Positions 1 through 8,584 of a stretch of DNA of 64,000 nt are shown one piece after another. The DNA is from Parafrigoribacterium_A soli (GTDB lineage Bacteria > Actinomycetota > Actinomycetes > Actinomycetales > Microbacteriaceae), in assembly GCF_040227235.1 (NCBI RefSeq), contig NZ_JBELNZ010000001.1, positions 558,001-622,000 on the forward strand. The letters are read 5' to 3'. Position numbers and translations under genes: made by a program. How positions within the stretch are numbered: position 1 is the stretch's first letter; each line of letters begins with the position of its first letter. The notes beneath the pieces are model-generated. The model searched no databases. It was given only the letters and a program-made list of their open reading frames with translations, and was not told the DNA's origin.

Positions 1-913
1 ACAGCGCGCCGAACTTCTTGCCGCCCCGGCTGACCGCACGCAGGATCGAGTCGATCGTGTGCATGAACGGGATCGGGCCGGTGGAGGTGGTGTTGTTCGA
101 GCGGATGGGCGAGCCCTGGGCGCGAAGCTTCGTCACCGAGAGCCCGATTCCGCCGGTGCCCTTGGTGAGCCACATCACGTCGCGGGTGGTCTTCGCGATG
201 TGCTCCATGTCGTCCTGCATCTCCATGACGAAGCAGTTCGCGAGCTGCGGGTAGATGGTGCCCGCATTGACGAGGGTGGATCCGGCGGCGAGGTACTCGA
301 GGCGCGACATCTTCTCGTAGAACGCGATCGCGGTCTCGTTGGGCTTCGCCTCGTTGAGGCTGAGGCCCATCGCGATGCGCATCCAGAAGTACTGGGGGAC
401 CTCGAGAGCGTCACCGTTGCGGCCCTTGATGCCGTAGCGGTTGTTGAGGGTGACGACGCCGATGTACTTGAGCAGTTCGTCGTGCGCCGGCTCGAGGTGC
501 TGCGCGAGCAGGTCGAGGTCGAACAGCTGGGTGAGCCTGGAGTCGAGCAGCTGCTCCTCCACGCCGCGGGTGATGTTCGCGGCGAAGTGCTCGCGGTGGA
601 GGTTCTTCAGCTCCTCGTCGGTCTCGTAGTCGCCGAGCACGCGCTTGTAGATCGTCTTGAGCAGGAGGCGAGCGGCAACGGTGTCGAAGGCCGGGTCGTC
701 TTTGACGTTCTGCAGGGCGACCTGGATGACCGCCTCATCCAGCTGCTGGGTCGTGATGCCGTCGAACAGGGTGAGTTCGAGTTCGCTCGCGATCTGGGTG
801 ACCCAGGTGATGTTCTCGTCGAGGCCGGCGCTGGCGTGCTCGATGGCGAGGTTGATCTTGTTGGCGTCGTACGGCTCACGCTGCCCATCGCGCTTGACTA
901 CGGTAATTGCCAC
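1..913 (-). CDS. nrdA: Ribonucleoside-diphosphate reductase, class I alpha subunit (5' part)
   Basis: Large subunit of the enzyme that reduces ribonucleoside diphosphates to deoxyribonucleotides for DNA synthesis. The gene enters from the left edge on the minus strand and only about 304 N-terminal residues are visible. An ATP-cone domain fills roughly residues 2-95 (starts AITVVKRDGQ), which points to an NrdA-like enzyme with overall activity control rather than an NrdE without a cone. The first redox-active cysteine is in LANCFVMEMQ at about residue 227, and the substrate-loop stretch GTGGIGLSVTKLRAQG follows. The GTG start at 913 is preceded by GAGGAGC at a good distance. The upstream region carries NrdR-like and DnaA-like sites. 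Class I is clear; the choice of nrdA over nrdE rests on the cone. Confidence 0.93.
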   Translation of the reverse strand, partial: MAITVVKRDGQREPYDANKINLAIEHASAGLDENITWVTQIASELELTLFDGITTQQLDEAVIQVALQNVKDDPAFDTVAARLLLKTIYKRVLGDYETDEELKNLHREHFAANITRGVEEQLLDSRLTQLFDLDLLAQHLEPAHDELLKYIGVVTLNNRYGIKGRNGDALEVPQYFWMRIAMGLSLNEAKPNETAIAFYEKMSRLEYLAAGSTLVNAGTIYPQLANCFVMEMQDDMEHIAKTTRDVMWLTKGTGGIGLSVTKLRAQGSPIRSNNTTSTGPIPFMHTIDSILRAVSRGGKKFGAL

Positions 914-1078
914 GTTTGCTCCTCAAATACTGCGACGAGGCTGCGGCGGCGGACTATGCCCGACCTGCAGTTCTCATCTCCCCGAAATGGCCCGAATAAG
1001 GCCACGAATCCCTGCTGTCGAGTGCATCAGTCTGGCCATCTGAGCGATGTGTCCAGGAGTTGCTGCTTGGCAGTGGAA

Positions 1079-1127
1079 TCACTATATAGCGGGGTCGTGC
1101 GATTGTGCCAACCCCATATCTAGTGGG
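1079..1127 (-). promoter_or_regulatory. Tandem NrdR-box-like sites upstream of the ribonucleotide reductase gene
   Basis: Two 16-nt partly palindromic sites, tcactatatagcgggg (1079-1094) and ccccatatctagtggg (1112-1127), sit 33 bp apart start to start. That is about three helical turns, the spacing known for paired NrdR boxes (consensus near ACACTATATATAGTGT). They lie about 170-210 bp upstream of the reductase start. The sequence match is partial; the spacing and the target gene support the call. Confidence 0.6.
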
Positions 1128-1131
1128 CGTG

Positions 1132-1170
1132 TCATCCACAGCTGTGCATAAGTTCGCCGAGTTTTCCACA
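1132..1170. promoter_or_regulatory. Cluster of three DnaA-box-like 9-mers
   Basis: Three 9-mers each differ by one base from the DnaA box TTATCCACA: TCATCCACA (1132-1140, +), TGTGCATAA (1143-1151, box on the minus strand) and TTTTCCACA (1162-1170, +). The first two face each other around the palindrome CACAGCTGTG. DnaA control of ribonucleotide reductase genes is established in E. coli; binding here is inference. Confidence 0.45.
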
Positions 1171-1263
1171 GCCACCGAAGCCATTCTGGCGGGCACCACC
1201 GACACTGCGGTCGCGTTCCCTTCGTGCCCGAATGACACCGGCCCCGGATAGGATTGCAGCCTT

Positions 1264-2469
1264 GTGAACAGCTACCTCGACCTCCTGAAGACACGCGGTG
1301 TCGCGCGTCTGATGAGCGCGCAGCTGGTCGCGAGATTCCCCGGCGGCATGCTCTCGCTCGCCTTCCTCATCCACATCCAGGCGACCACTGGCTCCTATGC
1401 CGCAGCCGGTCTCGTGCTCGCCGCGACGAGCGTCGGTCAGGCCGTCGCCGGCCCACTGACGAGCCGCTGGATGGGCGTGTGGGGAATGCGCTCCGTGCTC
1501 ATCCTCACGACCGCCGTCTGCGCGGCGTCCATCACGACGATCGCCCTCGCGACGCTCACCGTGCCCTGGTACATGGTCATCGGGCTCATCGGGGGCCTGA
1601 GCTATCCCCCCATCCAGCCCGCCGTGCGCACGATCTATCCGAAGATGGTCAACTCCAAGCAGCTCACCCCGCTGTTCTCGCTCGACGCGAGCGCACAGGA
1701 GATCATCTGGATCGCGGCCCCCGTGATCACGACCTTCATCGCCACCCAGGTCTCCTCGGTGCTCGCGATCCTGCTCGCCGTCGCCTTCCTCGTGGGCGGA
1801 GGAGCGTGGTTCATCGCCTCTCCGGAGGTTGGCCGGGTGCGCATTCCGCGCAGCAAGCGACGGCTCGGCCTCGTGCTCGCGAAGCGGCCGGTGCTGCTCG
1901 CCACGATCACCGGCTTCCTGCTCGTCGGAGCCTGCGCGGCGGTCGAGGCGGCCGTCGTCGCGACGTTCCGCGACCAGGGGTCGGAGGCCGGCTACGTGCT
2001 GGCGATCTGGTCTGTCGCGTCCCTTTTCGGCGGGCTCGCCTTCGGGCATCTTCCCGTGGGCCCGTGGGCCCTGGCCAGACGGATGTTCGTCACCTTCCTC
2101 GGCATGGCGCTCGCGATCTTCGCGTGGGAGTTCTGGTCGCTCTCCTTCACGCTGCTCATCGCGGGAATCTGCATCGCTCCCGCCCTCGCCGTGATGTTCT
2201 CCATCGTCTCGGCGAGCGTCAAGTTCAGCGACACCGCGGAGGCCTACGGCTGGGTCGGCACCGGGCAGCTCATCGGCGCCGCGCTCGGCTCGGCCATCGC
2301 TGGGCTCTTCATCGACCGCATCGGCCCGAGCGGCGCGTTTCTCACGGCGGCATCATTCGCCCTGCTCGGCTTCGTGATCCCCACGATCTTCCACCGCTGG
2401 CACCCCGACCTGCGCGGACGAGACGCGAGCCCCCTGCCCGACACCGAAGCGATCCCGGTCCAGAGCTGA
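1264..2469 (+). CDS. MFS transporter
   Basis: A 401-residue integral membrane protein of the major facilitator superfamily with about 12 hydrophobic segments and a central charged loop near residue 200 (IPRSKRRLGL). It probably exports small molecules or drugs; the substrate cannot be read from sequence. The region SYPPIQPAVRTIYPKMV near residue 118 resembles actinobacterial MFS proteins found beside metabolic genes. The start is GTG at 1264. No strong ribosome-binding site is visible, but TAGGAT (1249-1254) ends 9 nt before the GTG, so the mRNA may be leaderless or nearly so. It converges on the aldo/keto reductase gene and has no evident operon partner. Confidence 0.85.
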   Translation: MNSYLDLLKTRGVARLMSAQLVARFPGGMLSLAFLIHIQATTGSYAAAGLVLAATSVGQAVAGPLTSRWMGVWGMRSVLILTTAVCAASITTIALATLTVPWYMVIGLIGGLSYPPIQPAVRTIYPKMVNSKQLTPLFSLDASAQEIIWIAAPVITTFIATQVSSVLAILLAVAFLVGGGAWFIASPEVGRVRIPRSKRRLGLVLAKRPVLLATITGFLLVGACAAVEAAVVATFRDQGSEAGYVLAIWSVASLFGGLAFGHLPVGPWALARRMFVTFLGMALAIFAWEFWSLSFTLLIAGICIAPALAVMFSIVSASVKFSDTAEAYGWVGTGQLIGAALGSAIAGLFIDRIGPSGAFLTAASFALLGFVIPTIFHRWHPDLRGRDASPLPDTEAIPVQS

Positions 2470-2498
2470 GCCGCCGAGTGGGCGACGCGTTCGACCCG

Positions 2499-3497
2499 CT
2501 ACCAGCGGGGGTGCACCGCCGAGCGGAAGTGGCGATCGTAGATCGACACGATCTCCGCGGAGAATGCCTCACCGAGCGGTCCAGCCGAGCCCGCGACGGC
2601 GTTTGAGCGGGCCTGCTCCACGTTGCGGGCACCGGGGATGACGCTGCTGACGCCATCGAGCTGCGCCACCCAGGCGAGAGCGGCCTGCGCGGTGCTGAGA
2701 CCGGATGCGGCCGGCTCGTTCTCGACGAGCCGCGCGAATTCCTGCGCGGCCCGCACTCCCGTCTCGAAGTCGACGCCGGAGAACGTCTCACCCGCGTCGA
2801 AGGCCTCGCCGTGACGGTTGTAGCTGCGGTGGTCGTTCGCGGCGAAGGTGGTGTCGACGGTGTACTTTCCGCTGAGCAGGCCCGACGCGAGCGGAACGCG
2901 GGCAATGATGCCGACGCCGGCCTCGATCGCTGCCGGGAGCACGGCATCCAGGGGCTTGAGCCGGAAGGCGTTGAGGATGATCTGCACGGTCGCGGTGCCG
3001 GGCCTCGCGATGGCCGCGAGAGCTTCGTCCACGGTCTCGACACTCACGCCGTAGGCCGCGATGGCGCCGTCGGAGACGAGGGTGTCGAGGGCGTCGTAGA
3101 CGGCATCCGTGGAGAAGACCGGCGTGGGCGGGCAGTGCAGCTGCACCAGGTCGAGCCTGTCGGTGCCGAGGTTGCGGCGCGAGCGATCGGTCCACTCGCG
3201 AAACTTTGCGAGCGTGAAGTTCGCGGGATCCTGTGCCTCGCGACGACCCATCTTGGTGGCCACGGTGATGTCGAACGCGGGATTGGCGGCGAGGAATTCG
3301 CCGATGAAGCTCTCACTGCGACCGTCACCATAGACATCCGCGGTGTCGAAGAAGGTGACCCCGGACTCTGCCGCCGCCTCGAGAACGGCGCGCGCGTCGG
3401 CGGCACTCACCTCGCCCCAGTCCGCTCCGAGCTGCCAGGTGCCGAGGCCGATGACGGATACTGTGCGGCCGGTGCGGCCGAGGGTTCGAGTCTGCAT
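2499..3497 (-). CDS. Aldo/keto reductase
   Basis: NAD(P)H-dependent oxidoreductase of 332 residues with the (beta/alpha)8 fold, acting on carbonyl compounds in the cytosol. The catalytic tetrad is visible: Asp51 and Tyr56 in FFDTADVYGDG, Lys82 in VATKMG and His121 in LVQLHCPP. The C-terminal QAALAWVAQLDGVSSVIPGA segment is typical of bacterial general AKRs. The ATG at 3497 has TAGAAT (3504-3509 on the complementary strand) only 6 nt upstream, so transcription is probably leaderless. The substrate is not predictable; a second, unrelated AKR lies at 54155-55021. Confidence 0.92.
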   Translation of the reverse strand: MQTRTLGRTGRTVSVIGLGTWQLGADWGEVSAADARAVLEAAAESGVTFFDTADVYGDGRSESFIGEFLAANPAFDITVATKMGRREAQDPANFTLAKFREWTDRSRRNLGTDRLDLVQLHCPPTPVFSTDAVYDALDTLVSDGAIAAYGVSVETVDEALAAIARPGTATVQIILNAFRLKPLDAVLPAAIEAGVGIIARVPLASGLLSGKYTVDTTFAANDHRSYNRHGEAFDAGETFSGVDFETGVRAAQEFARLVENEPAASGLSTAQAALAWVAQLDGVSSVIPGARNVEQARSNAVAGSAGPLGEAFSAEIVSIYDRHFRSAVHPRW

Positions 3498-3594
3498 GCT
3501 CCGATTCTAGAGAGCGCGGCTGGCAGCGTCCGGTGTCCGAATCGTGATGAGCAGCGGCTAGTCGCGGCGCTCGTGCCGCCGGTACGGTGAAGCC

Positions 3595-4470
3595 ATGAGG
3601 CGCCTACTCATTCCCACCGTCATCGCCCTCGCGCTGCTCTCGCTCGCCGGCTGCACCGGGAGTGGCAGCAGTTCGTCCGGAGCCGCCGATCGTGCACCGC
3701 TCACCTCGGACGCCGGCGGGGCGGTCGTGGGAGGCAAGGTGACCGCGCCAGACAAACGGCAGGTCATCACAACCGGCGACATGTCCATCACAGTCAAAGA
3801 CCCCGCGGATGCCGCGGACCGGGCCTCCCACATCGTCGAGACCGCGGGCGGTCGCATTGATGGCCGTACCGAGCACGCCGGCGACGACGGCGGCACGGGC
3901 AGCGCGCAGGTCGTCGCCCGCATCCCCTCGGCGAAGCTCAACGACACAGTCGAGAAGCTGAAGAAGCTCGGCACCGCCCGGGACGTGTCCATCTCCTCGA
4001 GCGATGTCACGAGTCAGGCGCAGGACCTGGATGCTCGCATTTCGGCACTCCGCACCTCCGTCGACCGGCTGCAGCAACTCATGGCGAACGCGACGTCGAC
4101 GGCAGACCTGATCACGATCGAGTCCGCGCTGTCGGAGCGGCAGGGCAACCTCGAGGCGATGGAGTCGCAGCGGCGGCAGCTCAAGGACCAGGTTGATCTC
4201 GCCTCTGTGACGATCACGCTGAACTCGCCCGCGACGGCGCGCGCTCAGTTGCCCGGGAACTTCCTCGACGGCCTCATCACCGGATGGAACTCCCTCGTCA
4301 GTTTCTTCGCGGGCCTCGTCGTGGTCGTCGGGGTGCTGCTGCCCTGGCTCATCCTCGGCGGAGTGATCGCCATAGCCGTCGTCGCCCTCGTGCGCTGGCG
4401 CAAGCGCGGCCCTTCGCCAGACGCCGCGACCCCCGACGCGCCGAACATTGAGACGCCTCCGGCCCCCTAG
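3595..4470 (+). CDS. DUF4349 domain lipoprotein
   Basis: A 291-residue exported lipoprotein. The signal peptide ends in the lipobox LAGC with the lipidated cysteine at about residue 20, followed by a Ser/Gly-rich linker. The central DUF4349 region (about residues 55-215) starts with RQVITTGDMSITVKD and contains a long coiled coil around residues 110-195. A transmembrane helix (about 235-262) and a basic tail follow, so the protein is tethered at both ends. Function is unknown in this family. TACGGT (3583-3588) lies 6 nt before the ATG, suggesting a leaderless transcript. Confidence 0.85.
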   Translation: MRRLLIPTVIALALLSLAGCTGSGSSSSGAADRAPLTSDAGGAVVGGKVTAPDKRQVITTGDMSITVKDPADAADRASHIVETAGGRIDGRTEHAGDDGGTGSAQVVARIPSAKLNDTVEKLKKLGTARDVSISSSDVTSQAQDLDARISALRTSVDRLQQLMANATSTADLITIESALSERQGNLEAMESQRRQLKDQVDLASVTITLNSPATARAQLPGNFLDGLITGWNSLVSFFAGLVVVVGVLLPWLILGGVIAIAVVALVRWRKRGPSPDAATPDAPNIETPPAP

Positions 4471-4488
4471 CTCTGCGGCAGCGAGGGC

Positions 4489-4935
4489 TCACTGACCGTC
4501 GATGAGCCGTTCCAGCGCGGGCAGCGCATCGCGCAGCGAATCGAGCTGCGCCTCGTCGAGGGAGCGGAGCAGTTCGCCGATCACCTCGGTTCGCGCCGTC
4601 CTCGCGCGGCTCACGAGTTCGGCACCGGCGGGCGTCGCCGCGATCACGACGGCACGGCCGTCGGCCGGGTCGCCCTCCCGCAGCACGAGCTTGTCCGCCT
4701 CCAGCCGCGCGACGATCCGGCTCGTCGCGGGAGCCCCGATGCGCTCCCGCCGGGCGAGGTCGCCGAGCCGCAGCGGTCCGAACCTGACGATGCTCGCAAG
4801 CGCGGAAAGTACACCGTGACTGAGGCCCTGACCGCCGGCGACCATCCGTCGGTTGAGGCGCCCGAACACGAGCGTGAGGCGGGCGGCGAGTTCGGCATCC
4901 GCGTCGTTCTGCATGCTCCCATCCTGCCCGGTCAT
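4489..4935 (-). CDS. MarR-family transcriptional regulator
   Basis: A 148-residue winged-helix regulator with the MarR recognition-helix region (LRLGDLARRERIGAPATSRI, residues 56-75) and the wing motif EGDPADGRAVVIAATPAG. It starts 15 bp after the DHA2 transporter ends, so the two are one operon. It most likely represses that operon through the inverted repeat at 6718-6739, as is common for MarR/efflux pairs. The start at 4935 is chosen because GAGGGGAG lies 5 nt upstream. An internal ATG at 4914 (MQNDAD) is also possible. Confidence 0.9.
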   Translation of the reverse strand: MTGQDGSMQNDADAELAARLTLVFGRLNRRMVAGGQGLSHGVLSALASIVRFGPLRLGDLARRERIGAPATSRIVARLEADKLVLREGDPADGRAVVIAATPAGAELVSRARTARTEVIGELLRSLDEAQLDSLRDALPALERLIDGQ

Positions 4936-4949
4936 CCGCACTCCCCTCG

Positions 4950-6701
4950 TCAGTCCCGGCCGATCGGCTGCGCCGCGAGAGGCTCCGGCAGATCCTCGTG
5001 CATGTACTTCGCGCCGCGCAGCGCCGAGGCGACGGCCGCGATGAGCGACATGATCGCGGCGGCCACGAAGACGACGACGAGACCGTCGTGGAATGGGCCG
5101 GAGATGAGCTCGGGAAAGAAGTGTTTGCCGGTGAGCGTGGCCGCATGCGCCGCCGAAAGGTGCGGCAGCACGCCGGTCGGAGCGAGCAGGCTCTGGATGG
5201 GGTTGTAGCCGAGGAACGCCGCGAACAGGCTGCCCACCGGCGGGGTCTGCGCGACGGCGGCGGCGGCCTGCTGGGGCACTCCGTTGGCCGTGAGTCCGGC
5301 GTGCAGCGCACCGGGCAGGTTCGAGGCGAGGCCCGCGATCATGAGCGAGAAGAAGATTCCGATCGACAGCGAGCTTCCCGCGTTCAGCAGCGTTCCCGCC
5401 ATTCCGGATGCCGAGCCGCGCTGGTTCGCGGGAACGCTGTTCATGATGGCCGTGCGGTTCGGCGCGCTGAACAGGCCGGAGCCGATGCCGCTGAGGCCGG
5501 TGAGGATCGCGAACTCCGCATAGTCGAAGTTGACCGGGATCAGCAGCAGACCGATGAAGGCCACCGTGACGAGCAGCAGGCCGACGGTGGCGAAGCCCTT
5601 CGCGCCGAAGCGGTCGGAGAGCGCCCCCGAGATCGGTCCGGCGACGAGGAATCCGATCGTGATCGGCAGCAGGTAGATGCCGGCCCAGAGCGGCGTGCTC
5701 TCGTAGGAGTAGCCGTGCAGCGGCAGCCAGATGCCCTGCAGCCAGATGATGAGCATGAACTGCATTCCGCCCCGGCCGATGGAGGCGAGGAGTCCGGCGA
5801 GGTTCGCGAGGGCGAAGGCCCGGATGCGGAACAGCTGCATCCGGAACATCGGGGCCTCGCTGTGCAGCTCGATGAAGACGAACCACACCAGCAGCGCCAC
5901 TCCGCCGAGAAGACCCGCGAGCACCCACGGATTCGTGAAGCCGGTCGAGAGGCCGCCATAGGGCTGGATCGCATAGGTGATGCCGGCGAGCAGCGCCGTG
6001 AGCCCCACCCCGAAGACGACGTTGCCCGGCCAGTCGATCTTGCCCGGGTTGCGCGTGCCCACCTCGTGCAGCGACTTGTACGACCAGATCGTGCCGATGA
6101 TGCCGATCGGCACGCTCACGAAAAACACGGCACGCCAGTCGACCACGGCGAGGAGTCCGCCGACGATGAGTCCGATGAAGCTGCCAGCGATGGCCGCGAC
6201 CTGGTTCGTGCCGAGGGCGAGGCCCCGTCGGTTGGCCGGGAAGGCATCCGTCAATATCGCTGTGGAGTTTGCGAAGAGCATGGCACCACCGACGCCCTGA
6301 ACGAGGCGCCAGACGATGAGCCACATGGCGCCGGCCGAACCCGTGAACGGGTCGAAGGCGAGCGCGATCGAGCCGATCGTGAAGACGACGAAGCCGAGGT
6401 TGTAGATCTTGACCCGGCCGTAGATATCGCCGAGCCGGCCGAAGCTCACGACGAGGACCGCGGTGATGAGCATGTAGCCCATGAGGATCCAGAGTAGGTA
6501 GCTGACGTTCGCCGGCTCGAGCGGGTTGAGCTTGATGCCCGTGAAGATCGCGGGCAGGGCGATGATCACGATCGAAGAGTTGATCGTGGCCATGAGGGTG
6601 CCGAGCGTGGTGTTACTGAGCGCGACCCAGCGATACCGCGGATGATCGCGGTCGACGATGCCGATGCGGGCTGCGTTGCGGGCTGGTGGGGCAGAAGTCA
6701 C
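4950..6701 (-). CDS. DHA2-family (EmrB/QacA-type) MFS drug exporter
   Basis: A 583-residue proton-coupled exporter with about 14 transmembrane segments. It shows DHA2 features: motif C near the first helices (TTLGTLMATINSSIVIIALP), motif A (GRLGDIYGRVKIYNLG), and WRAVFFVSVPIGIIG. The C-terminus is extended. The open frame continues upstream to 6737, but the GTG at 6701 is preceded by AGAGAGA at the right distance. The frame upstream of it runs through the operator palindrome, so 6701 is the better start. It is co-transcribed with the MarR regulator; the likely role is efflux of toxic or aromatic compounds. Confidence 0.9.
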   Translation of the reverse strand: MTSAPPARNAARIGIVDRDHPRYRWVALSNTTLGTLMATINSSIVIIALPAIFTGIKLNPLEPANVSYLLWILMGYMLITAVLVVSFGRLGDIYGRVKIYNLGFVVFTIGSIALAFDPFTGSAGAMWLIVWRLVQGVGGAMLFANSTAILTDAFPANRRGLALGTNQVAAIAGSFIGLIVGGLLAVVDWRAVFFVSVPIGIIGTIWSYKSLHEVGTRNPGKIDWPGNVVFGVGLTALLAGITYAIQPYGGLSTGFTNPWVLAGLLGGVALLVWFVFIELHSEAPMFRMQLFRIRAFALANLAGLLASIGRGGMQFMLIIWLQGIWLPLHGYSYESTPLWAGIYLLPITIGFLVAGPISGALSDRFGAKGFATVGLLLVTVAFIGLLLIPVNFDYAEFAILTGLSGIGSGLFSAPNRTAIMNSVPANQRGSASGMAGTLLNAGSSLSIGIFFSLMIAGLASNLPGALHAGLTANGVPQQAAAAVAQTPPVGSLFAAFLGYNPIQSLLAPTGVLPHLSAAHAATLTGKHFFPELISGPFHDGLVVVFVAAAIMSLIAAVASALRGAKYMHEDLPEPLAAQPIGRD

Positions 6702-6717
6702 AGGTGTCTCTCTGATT

Positions 6718-6742
6718 AGTTGCTTGTGATCAAGCAACTATA
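6718..6742 (-). promoter_or_regulatory. MarR operator over the -10 of the DHA2/MarR operon
   Basis: A perfect inverted repeat, AGTTGCTTG-tgat-CAAGCAACT (6718-6739), has 9-bp arms and a 4-bp spacer. On the complementary strand the -10-like TATAGT (6737-6742) overlaps one arm, so a bound repressor would block RNA polymerase. The site lies 17 bp upstream of the GTG at 6701. Confidence 0.75.
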
Positions 6743-6810
6743 TTCCGGCACCGCGTGCTCCGGGCAGAGCGCGTGCGTCACAGGCACCCAGCCTTTCCTA
6801 GACTGGGCGC

Positions 6811-8064
6811 ATGACTTCGGCTAACTGGGCGGGCAATTACACCTATCGCGCGGGCACGATTCACCGCCCGACCTCGATCGAGGAGGTGCAGGAACTCGTG
6901 GCCGCCGCCGACCACATCAAGGCGCTCGGCTCACGCCACTCCTTCAACGACGTCGCCGACTCCCCCGGCGACCAGCTCTCCCTCGAGGCGATGCCGGTCG
7001 AGCTCACCATCGACCGCAACGCGAACACCGCCACCGTGAACGCCGGGGTGCGCTACGGCGCGTTCGCCGAGGAACTGCACCGCGCGGGCTTCGCCGTGCA
7101 TAACCTCGCCTCGCTCCCCCACATTTCCGTCGCGGGCGCGATCGCCACCGGCACGCACGGATCCGGCGACCGCAACGGCAGCCTTCCCACCGCGGTCGCC
7201 GCGCTCGAACTCGTCACCGCCGACGGTTCGCTCGTTACCGTGCGACGCGGCGAGGCGGACTTCGACGGCGCCGTCGTCTCGCTCGGTGCACTCGGTGTTG
7301 TCACGCGAGTGACGCTGGATGTCGCCCCCACCTTCGATGTGCGCCAGGACGTCTACGAGACCCTGCCCTGGTCGACGCTCGACGCGCACCTCGACGAGAT
7401 CACCTCGGCCGCGTACAGCGTGAGCCTGTTCACGAACTGGAGCGACAGGGGAATCGACCAGGTGTGGCTCAAGTCCCGTCCGGATGCCGGCGTTTCGAAG
7501 GCCGGGGAATCCGAATTCTTCGGGGCGGCGCTCGCGAGCCGGCAACTGCATCCGCTGCCCGAGGTCTCTGCCGAGAGCACGACCGAGCAGGGCGGCGTCG
7601 CCGGACCGTGGTGGAACCGCCTCTCGCACTTCAGGCTCGACTTCACGCCGAGCAATGGCGAGGAAGTGCAGACCGAGTACCTCTTCGCCCGCGAACACTC
7701 CGTGGAGGCGATCGCCGCGATCCGCGCACTGGGGCCGCGCATCGCCCCGCACCTCTATATCAGCGAGATCCGCACCATGAAGGCGGATTCGCTCTGGCTG
7801 AGCCCGAGCTTCGGTCGCGAGACCGTCGCCATCCATTTCACCTGGAAGCGCGAGGATGCGGTGCTCGCGCTGCTGCCACTCATCGACGCTGCACTCGCGC
7901 CGTTCGACGCGCGGCCGCACTGGGGCAAGGTGTTCGAGATCGATGCCACGCGCTTCGATTCGCTCTACCCGCTGCTGCCCGCATTCCGGCAGCTGGCCGA
8001 TCGGCTCGATCCCTTCGGCAAGTTCCGCAACGACTTCCTGCGCCGCACGATCTTCGCCGACTGA
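6811..8064 (+). CDS. Alditol oxidase-like FAD-linked oxidase (AldO/VAO family)
   Basis: A 417-residue flavoprotein of the vanillyl-alcohol-oxidase superfamily: an N-terminal FAD-binding PCMH domain, then an ALO-type substrate domain. In the AldO family a histidine in GSRHSFN carries covalent FAD; the equivalent here is His43. The motif PHISVAGAIATGTHGSG near residue 109 binds the FAD pyrophosphate. The length matches Streptomyces AldO (about 418), which oxidises xylitol and sorbitol with O2, producing H2O2. The alternative is an arabinono- or gulono-lactone oxidase. TAGACT (6799-6804) lies 6 nt before the ATG, so the gene is probably leaderless and monocistronic. Confidence 0.88.
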   Translation: MTSANWAGNYTYRAGTIHRPTSIEEVQELVAAADHIKALGSRHSFNDVADSPGDQLSLEAMPVELTIDRNANTATVNAGVRYGAFAEELHRAGFAVHNLASLPHISVAGAIATGTHGSGDRNGSLPTAVAALELVTADGSLVTVRRGEADFDGAVVSLGALGVVTRVTLDVAPTFDVRQDVYETLPWSTLDAHLDEITSAAYSVSLFTNWSDRGIDQVWLKSRPDAGVSKAGESEFFGAALASRQLHPLPEVSAESTTEQGGVAGPWWNRLSHFRLDFTPSNGEEVQTEYLFAREHSVEAIAAIRALGPRIAPHLYISEIRTMKADSLWLSPSFGRETVAIHFTWKREDAVLALLPLIDAALAPFDARPHWGKVFEIDATRFDSLYPLLPAFRQLADRLDPFGKFRNDFLRRTIFAD

Positions 8065-8278
8065 CCCTTCGGAACGCTGCTTCGGAACGCTGGCACGCGT
8101 TCTGTTTACGCGAGCGTTACCACGTGGGTCATTGCCCGTAACCCGCGCCCCCTAGGCTCGACGCAGGGCGCCGTGAACACATTGTTCTACCCAAGTTCTG
8201 AGGCGAAAGCAACCCCTTTCGGGGGACAAGCCGGCGCAGATAGGTTTGCGTCACAGTCGAAAACGGGGAGAAACGATT
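8065..8278 (+). promoter_or_regulatory. Promoter and long 5' leader of the 8279 gene
   Basis: This 214-bp gap holds a -10-like TAGGCT at 8153-8158, which predicts a leader of about 110 nt before the ATG at 8279. Within the leader CCCC-TTTC-GGGG (8213-8224) can form a short hairpin. The leader does not match any riboswitch class known to me. The ribosome-binding site is GGGGAG at 8275 and upstream. Confidence 0.4.
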
Positions 8279-8584
8279 ATGAAGGTTACGGCCAATCGGG
8301 TTTCCAACGAAAGCGCGCTGTCTCGAGAGGACCTCCTTGTCCATCCTCTCTCGGCCACCGAGTGGAGAATCAGCAACTCACGGTTGTCTCCGGAAGACGC
8401 GTTCAGCCTTCTGGGCTTCATCGAGAAAAAGGGCGACTACTTCGAGGCCATGCAACTGGGCCGCGGATTCGAGTGGTTCTCCTTCTCCAGCCTTCAGGAT
8501 GCAATAAACCACTTCCTCGAGATCGATCGCAGCGACTGCGCACCCGACGAATACGTGCTCTCATGGATGCCGTCGTTCGCCTGA
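8279..8584 (+). CDS. Small conserved protein, paralogue of the 49644 product
   Basis: A 101-residue soluble protein of unknown function. Its core, from LSATEWRISNSRLSPED to the DAINHFLEID stretch, aligns over about 60 residues with the protein at 49644-50090. TEWR, LGFIE/LVGFIE, the F-x-AM-L block and the final HF-E pattern are conserved at matching distances. ATG 8279 is chosen because GGGGAG precedes it; a longer TTG-started frame lies inside the leader. The next gene starts inside its 3' end, so both are probably translated together. No catalytic motif is recognisable. Confidence 0.7.
   Translation: MKVTANRVSNESALSREDLLVHPLSATEWRISNSRLSPEDAFSLLGFIEKKGDYFEAMQLGRGFEWFSFSSLQDAINHFLEIDRSDCAPDEYVLSWMPSFA

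Noticed and set aside
4998..6497. A plus-strand open frame of 499 codons opposite the DHA2 transporter
   Set aside because: Charged, low-complexity translation with no motif; the opposite strand encodes a transporter with family signatures.
8165..8278. Possible riboswitch in the leader of the 8279 gene
   Set aside because: Only a 4-bp stem is evident and no consensus of c-di-AMP, c-di-GMP or other known class could be matched by eye.
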